A stretch of DNA of 35,227 nt from the NCBI GenBank assembly GCA_013140605.1, contig JABFSL010000108.1, positions 1 to 35,227 on the forward strand. Direction: 5' to 3'. This document shows positions 30,881-35,227 of the stretch, piece by piece. The position numbers and the translations under genes were made by a program. A model generated the notes under the pieces. It saw nothing but the letters and a program-made list of their open reading frames with translations, ran no database searches and had not been told where the DNA came from. Position 1 is the stretch's first letter, and the number at the start of each line of letters is the position of its first letter. The DNA comes from Anaerolineales bacterium (lineage in GTDB: Bacteria; Chloroflexota; Anaerolineae; Anaerolineales; Villigracilaceae).

Positions 30881-32314
30881 TCATGGTTTTTCAGTTCCAG
30901 AACTTTTACGCGAAAATCTCCACCAGAGCAAACCACCTATCATAATAACAATCGAGCCTAAAATAAGGCTCAGGCTAAATCTCCCTGAAGACGGAGTTTC
31001 TGTTTCAGCGGCAAGCGGAGTTTCCGTGGGCGGCGGAGTCATGGATAGAATTGGAGAGGGTGGTACCGGCGTAGGAGTGAGAGTCGGGGTTTCTAAAGCA
31101 GTGGGTGTTGCGGGCGGGGTCACGAGAAGCAACAATTTTTGTTCCGGGCGGATAACAGAGGCGGCATCCAATCCATTCCAAGCCATCAGATTCGATAGTG
31201 AAACGTCATACAGTCCAGCGATCCAAAAGAGCGTTTCGCCGCTCTGGACCGTATGATAGTAGCTACCATCCGCTTCAGGGGTGAGTTTCTCAATATTGCT
31301 TAGAGTCGGGCTGGGGGTGATATTGCCCGGCGAGATCAGCAGCTTCTGCCCAATTTGCAGCGGCCAATCGGCCTGGAGCCCATTCAATATCAGGATCCGA
31401 TCCACAGGGACGTGATACGCATCAGAAATTGTGATCAACGCCTGATACGCCTGCACTTCATGGACGATCCTGCCATCCGCATCCGCGACTGCGGGCACGA
31501 TCATGCCAATGGGAGTCGGCGTGGCATAGCCTGCTGTGTCTTTACCCGGGATGAACAAGCGCTGACCGGCTTTCAGCGGAGTATCACGGGACAGGTTGTT
31601 CCAGACCTCCAGGTCGTGGATGGTAATCTGGTAGGCGATTGCGATTGACCAGAAGGATTGCCCCGCCTGGACATCATGAAAGACCTTGCCTTCCGCGTCG
31701 GCTGTGGCGATCTTTACCGGCAAGATCAACTGCGATACCGGGTTTGGAATGGTCCCCACTTGCGGAGTGCCGCCTATGGAAGGGGATGAACTGCCGCACT
31801 CCTGCCCGGAGACATAAGCGGCCTGCAGGATGTAATAGATCCGTCCATCCGAAGTCTGAGCCGCGCCCGCGCCGACATGACAGTACGCCGCAGTGACCGC
31901 CGGGCGCATATGGTCCGGGTCCGCCCAGGCGGCCATGATCTCGTCAATGCCCATGCCCCCGCTGCTGACGGCAAAATTTTCCGTGGCCCAGACCGTTCCG
32001 CCGCCCCCATATCCAGCGGATGCGATGCGGCCGCGCACATCGCCGATATGCCAGGACATATTATTGGCGGCCATGATCGCCGCCGTATTTTGGGCAACCG
32101 CATTGACAATCGGGTCTTCGATCAGCGCCGGGAGTCCGTACGAAACGCGCAAAGTGTTCATCGCAAGGATCAATTCATAAGCGCTGACCTGCTGCGCTGG
32201 ATGCTGCGGTGGAGCAGGATGAACCTCGCCTGCCCTCACAACTTGCGGCGGTTGGAATGCCCCCATTCCGAACAGGACGAGTACACACAAACCAAGAAAT
32301 CGTTTAAAACTCAT
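30881..32314 (-). CDS. CAP/SCP-domain protein with three LysM repeats and a C-terminal membrane anchor
   Basis: 477 aa exported surface protein. The signal peptide covers about residues 1-28. The CAP domain (about 45-172) has 'ELILAMNTLRVSYGLPAL', 'MSWHIGDVRGRIASAGY' and 'WATENFAV'. Three LysM modules follow at 213-256, 284-328 and 353-397 and should bind peptidoglycan or another glycan. A Thr/Pro-rich stretch (398-440) leads to a membrane span (446-465) and the basic tail RFSRKSSGTEKP. CAP proteins bind lipids or glycans, or act as proteases in a few cases. The domain set suggests a wall-attached protein. It is convergent with repeat copy B. Confidence 0.9.
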   Translation of the reverse strand: MSFKRFLGLCVLVLFGMGAFQPPQVVRAGEVHPAPPQHPAQQVSAYELILAMNTLRVSYGLPALIEDPIVNAVAQNTAAIMAANNMSWHIGDVRGRIASAGYGGGGTVWATENFAVSSGGMGIDEIMAAWADPDHMRPAVTAAYCHVGAGAAQTSDGRIYYILQAAYVSGQECGSSSPSIGGTPQVGTIPNPVSQLILPVKIATADAEGKVFHDVQAGQSFWSIAIAYQITIHDLEVWNNLSRDTPLKAGQRLFIPGKDTAGYATPTPIGMIVPAVADADGRIVHEVQAYQALITISDAYHVPVDRILILNGLQADWPLQIGQKLLISPGNITPSPTLSNIEKLTPEADGSYYHTVQSGETLFWIAGLYDVSLSNLMAWNGLDAASVIRPEQKLLLLVTPPATPTALETPTLTPTPVPPSPILSMTPPPTETPLAAETETPSSGRFSLSLILGSIVIMIGGLLWWRFSRKSSGTEKP

Positions 32315-32646
32315 CTGATAATTATAATTCTATAAGTCACCCCAAAAATAACATCTCGTTACACATGGACCTGCGTTCACTTTGGTTTTGGAGACATATC
32401 TTTTTCAAAGTTAAAATAGATCTCTTGCAAAAGTCCTTTTTGCCACAGAGAACACGGAGAAAAAAGAGTTTTAAAGACTTTTCTCAAAGGCCTCTGAGCA
32501 CTCTGTGGCTTTGTTTCACTTACTTATGCAAGAGGTCAAATATATTTAATGCGAATTTTCAGCTTATCGTGAAATTCGAGTTAGGCACTCACTGCGAACT
32601 TGAAAATTAAGAAGACCATAACCGCGCAAGGAACACAGCCATAATA
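32315..32646. other. Intergenic region with a nested palindrome
   Basis: Beyond the palindrome at 32422-32534, nothing in this 332-bp stretch looks coding. It would contain the promoter of the minus-strand CAP/LysM gene (near 32320-32370), but I see no convincing hexamers. Confidence 0.5.
32422..32534. repeat. 113-bp nested imperfect palindrome
   Basis: Outer arms are CTCTTGCA (32422-32429) and TGCAAGAG (32527-32534), inner arms GCCACAGAG (32442-32450) and CTCTGTGGC (32501-32509). The centre has GAGAAAA and CTTTTCTC that can pair in part. It begins with the CCACAGAGAACACGGAG phrase, similar in style to the CCACGAAGGACACGAAGG repeats. It could be a miniature element or a terminator for the caspase operon. 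Confidence 0.5.
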
Positions 32647-34635
32647 TTACTTGCGCATGACAATGAAAATTGCGGCTGGGACAGAGAAAAGAATAGAGAT
32701 GGTCAACACAATGCTGTTCGCCTCAGAATCATACACAACCAGGCCTGATGCGCCAGTGACGATGAGATAAGCAGACAATGCGATAAAGCCAATATTCCTC
32801 CACGTTTCCTTTTGGGAGATCCAAAAAACGCCGCTGACCATGGCCAGAATGCCGTTCAGAGTAAAGTAATACCGCGAATACTCAGGGTTGAAGGCGAGGC
32901 GCACCACATTGAAACCATCGAAAAATAAAAAGAGAGCCAGTGTGATAAATCCAAAATCGCGCGGCAGTTCCCTGTTCATGACAATGGACAGGCTGACCAG
33001 AATGGCGGAAATGCCATACAGGGTCCAGAAGATATTCAGAAATTCGTAATCTTCCAACACCAAAAGAACATTGGCTATGCTGGCAAATATCAAAGAGATC
33101 ATAAAGTACAACCGAAGGATATCCTGACCTCGCCCGCTTTCCATAATGGCAGACAAGCCTCTTGATCTCTGCGGCGTTTCTCTCATAAGAACAGGGCCAA
33201 GAACCGCATTGACGATCACCCACGCGGCGAGCAGGAATAGCAAGCTTTCAGTGCCCCAACCTGTATTTTCATATAAATATTTATGGAACAGACCAAGGCC
33301 AAGCCCTGTGACCATATTCGCCGCAACCCACCACCACCCCAATCGGCTTCGAAAAGCGGACCACTGTACCAGTCCCGTCAACCCTGTAGCCACACCGAAG
33401 AGGATGCGAAGTGACTCGAGGGATTCATTAATTGTCCGATGGTAATAAAACACCAAAATGGAGGACACAACCGCCAGTGTCACGGCCGCGGCCCATTTGG
33501 CGCGGAAGGTATTGTCGAATTCCTGCTCGCGGGGCGGATTCATTTTTTCGGCGTTCGGTTGAAATGCTTCAGCGGAAGAAATACTTGCAGTAACCGGCAT
33601 CAGGCTTTCGGGAGAAAGAGGCGTCATGCCCGGCTGTGGATCGGCCATGTTGGCAGCATCCATAAGTGCGCGAGCCTTATCAAACGCGGCCAGTAAGGTC
33701 CCCGCAGCATTGGATATTTTGCGGCTGTCGTCGCCCATCATTTTTTCAAGAGAGGTGCGCGCCAGATTCGCCAACTCCGCATCGCGTGAACGCAGCAGTT
33801 TTCCCAACTCATGCACGGCGCTTTCACGGATGGACGTGAACGAACTTTCCACGGCCTGCGCAAGTTCGAAGGGCAACTCTGCAACCTTTTTTCTGGCATT
33901 CGGATTTCTGGCGATGATCAGATCACCCTGCTGGTTGTACGACCAGCGGTGCGGACTTTGCCTCGGCGTTTCGGCGACGACTCTGGCGTAGGTGTAGTCG
34001 TACCATTCGTCGAGCGAGATGTGACCGTCGTTGTCCATGTCGGCTTCGCCCGTTTTCAGGCCTTCCAATAAAAAGTGGGTGAAGAGCGAAAGGTCGGTCT
34101 GGCGGATGACCTGATCGCCTTCCAACGCGTACTGCATCGAGTCGGATGCGGTCATCACCACGCGCCCGTAGCCGCTGCCTTCGAAGGTCGCTTCGGTGAC
34201 CGCCTTTGGGTCGCCCTTCGTTCCCCGCGCAAATGCGCCGCTGTGACAGCAATCCAGGATCAGCACCTGCCGTTTGGAACGACAGCTATCCATCTCATCC
34301 GAAATAAACGTGGACGAGATGGCGGTTGCTTTTAGTAAATTGGTTTGGGTGTCTTTGAGGCTGAGGAATAAACGGCCGCGGTCATCCAGAATGCCGTGCC
34401 CCGAAAAATAAACCAGCACCAGGTCATCGGGCTTTTTGTTGTTGAGGAAGCTGCTGATGGCGCGGCGGATCTCGCTTTCATTTCTATTGATAAGCGGCGT
34501 GACCTCATCAAAGGAACCGATGGATTGATCTCCCAGCACCTTTGCCAGCGCCTGCGAATCGGCGGCGGGAGTTTTCAGCTGCGCCAGTTTGGGGTCGTCA
34601 TATTGATTGTTACCGATAATAAGTGCGTATTTCAT
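32647..34635 (-). CDS. Caspase-like (C14) protease with EF-hand and multi-span membrane module
   Basis: 662 aa. The caspase/metacaspase domain covers residues 1-245. The catalytic dyad is H80 in VYFSGHG and C130 in LILDCCHSG (C129 is adjacent). A perfect EF-hand loop lies at 199-210 (DMDNDGHISLDE). Metacaspases are often calcium dependent, so this may be the switch. 'SPHRWSYNQQGDLIIARNPN' closes the domain, and a helical HEAT-like segment (about 255-325) follows. After a linker, about ten hydrophobic spans occupy 372-662, ending at the C-terminus. The protease should face the cytoplasm. The gene starts 6 bp after the EACC1-like gene and lacks a good ribosome site, so its translation is probably coupled. 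Confidence 0.88.
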   Translation of the reverse strand: MKYALIIGNNQYDDPKLAQLKTPAADSQALAKVLGDQSIGSFDEVTPLINRNESEIRRAISSFLNNKKPDDLVLVYFSGHGILDDRGRLFLSLKDTQTNLLKATAISSTFISDEMDSCRSKRQVLILDCCHSGAFARGTKGDPKAVTEATFEGSGYGRVVMTASDSMQYALEGDQVIRQTDLSLFTHFLLEGLKTGEADMDNDGHISLDEWYDYTYARVVAETPRQSPHRWSYNQQGDLIIARNPNARKKVAELPFELAQAVESSFTSIRESAVHELGKLLRSRDAELANLARTSLEKMMGDDSRKISNAAGTLLAAFDKARALMDAANMADPQPGMTPLSPESLMPVTASISSAEAFQPNAEKMNPPREQEFDNTFRAKWAAAVTLAVVSSILVFYYHRTINESLESLRILFGVATGLTGLVQWSAFRSRLGWWWVAANMVTGLGLGLFHKYLYENTGWGTESLLFLLAAWVIVNAVLGPVLMRETPQRSRGLSAIMESGRGQDILRLYFMISLIFASIANVLLVLEDYEFLNIFWTLYGISAILVSLSIVMNRELPRDFGFITLALFLFFDGFNVVRLAFNPEYSRYYFTLNGILAMVSGVFWISQKETWRNIGFIALSAYLIVTGASGLVVYDSEANSIVLTISILFSVPAAIFIVMRK

Positions 34636-34641
34636 GGAGGC

Positions 34642-35034
34642 TCACGCTTTCAGCGATTTGCCCAACGTCTTTACCAGCACTTCCAATTCCTGTGCCGATG
34701 TTTTCGTGGGGTCGTATTCGATCAGCGCAGTCCGTTTGCCGACTTTGACCCTGATCTTGACCGGTGTGGACGGTTTGCGTTCCACCCATGATTTCAGCAA
34801 TTCAAAAAGCGGCGGGATGATGGCCGGGGCGAGTGTGACAACCATCTGACCGATGATCGTGATATCCAGCGCTTTTGTGCCGTCTGGGGCGCTTCCATTT
34901 GTAACGTCTTCCACCGAATCCACGCTCAGGTCTTCCACTTCGGCCTTCAACTGACGGGTTAATTCATCCAACTCGGCATGGTCTTCCCCATCCAGCAATA
35001 CTTCGATAAATAGTTCGGCAAGGTATTCGGACAT
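34642..35034 (-). CDS. EACC1-like adaptor (effector-associated constant component 1)
   Basis: 130 aa from the ATG at 35034, preceded by GGAGAG; an upstream in-frame ATG at 35100 would add a non-conserved leader. The pattern is 'LDELTRQLKAEVEDL.VDSVEDV', a Gly/Ala-rich helix 'LDITIIGQMVVTLAPAIIPPLFELLKSWV', then 'VKIRVKVGKRTALIEYDP...AQELEVLVKTL'. It matches my memory of EACC1, described by Aravind and colleagues as the constant partner of diverse effectors, including caspases, in bacterial conflict systems. Position directly upstream of a caspase supports this strongly. The domain is thought to link sensing to the effector; its binding partner is not known here. Confidence 0.75.
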   Translation of the reverse strand: MSEYLAELFIEVLLDGEDHAELDELTRQLKAEVEDLSVDSVEDVTNGSAPDGTKALDITIIGQMVVTLAPAIIPPLFELLKSWVERKPSTPVKIRVKVGKRTALIEYDPTKTSAQELEVLVKTLGKSLKA

Positions 35035-35069
35035 ATTCTCTCCAGAATTTAGGTATATCATACGATTAA

Positions 35070-35227
35070 TTAAGGCGGATTGCAAATGGCAATTTTCCAC
35101 AGGGTGCGGTTGAAAGTTTCGGAAAAATCACGTTCTTCGCTGGTAAAGAGCTTTGCCATGCTTGAAATTTTTCCAGGAGTTGGTTCTTCTTTTCTGTGGT
35201 GATGGCCCCAATGGGAGAGGATCATTC
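35070..35227 (-). CDS. Partial open frame entering from the right edge
   Basis: An open frame runs from the window edge to TAA 35070-35072. It contains MAKLFTSEERDFSETFNRTL (internal ATG at 35159) and ends KIAICNPP. The stretch looks protein-like, but it may be the end of an upstream operon gene or a small gene or remnant. There is no clear ribosome site at 35159. It lies 36 bp upstream of the EACC1-like gene. Confidence 0.3.
   Translation of the reverse strand, partial: MILSHWGHHHRKEEPTPGKISSMAKLFTSEERDFSETFNRTLWKIAICNPP

Noticed and set aside
1-35227. tRNA, rRNA or known riboswitch genes
   Set aside because: None was recognised on reading both strands. No covariance-model search could be run, so small RNAs may be missed.

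Overview
The window looks like a chromosomal segment of a Chloroflexota bacterium, most likely class Anaerolineae. This is inferred from an rpoC with a long coiled-coil insert, a lysine-tailed GyrA, and many lipoproteins with Thr/Pro-rich linkers; no rRNA or tRNA gene is present to anchor the taxonomy. Housekeeping genes are interleaved with accessory patches rich in palindromes and repeat debris.

Layout. 1-106: 3' end of an IS982-like transposase. 170-3331 (minus): overlapping operon of a response regulator fused to a CpaE/MinD-like domain, a Sir2 deacetylase and a GAF histidine kinase. 3676-8137: rpoC with its own sigma-70 type promoter, a hairpin in its leader and a terminator. 8156-9427: methyltransferase-like protein and a small membrane protein. 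9502-12333: gyrA, preceded by a 91-bp inverted-repeat element, a dispersed repeat and a promoter. 12346-13178: a REP-associated tyrosine transposase (RAYT) flanked by palindromes that resemble each other, with another copy inside its own coding sequence, followed by a stretch that looks like a second gyrA tail. 13253-15232: an A+T-rich orphan with a zinc-binding Cys cluster and a probable PD-(D/E)XK nuclease domain. 15449-15725: DUF433 antitoxin with only a stub of a toxin. 15855-24615: envelope and lipoprotein genes (S41 peptidase, HD hydrolase, DUF218, PhnD-like binding protein, DUF4230, SH3, chagasin-like inhibitor, propeller-like lipoprotein, zinc ribbon, membrane protein). 24709-26382: ettA. 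26597-29539: two accessory genes, a coiled-coil protein between 31-bp direct repeats and a 754-aa membrane protein. 29557-30802: a HigB/HigA toxin-antitoxin pair between two ~230-bp direct repeats, each holding the 3' fragment of a DUF559-type nuclease gene. 30881-32314: CAP/LysM surface protein. 32647-35034: two-gene unit of an EACC1-like adaptor and a caspase/EF-hand/multi-membrane-span effector.

The strongest candidates for unusual biology are the EACC1-caspase pair, which fits the known class of caspase-centred conflict systems but has a roughly ten-span membrane module; the RAYT that carries its own palindrome in frame; and the unclassified nuclease at 13253-15232. All functional statements rest on reading motifs by eye. 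No database search was run.
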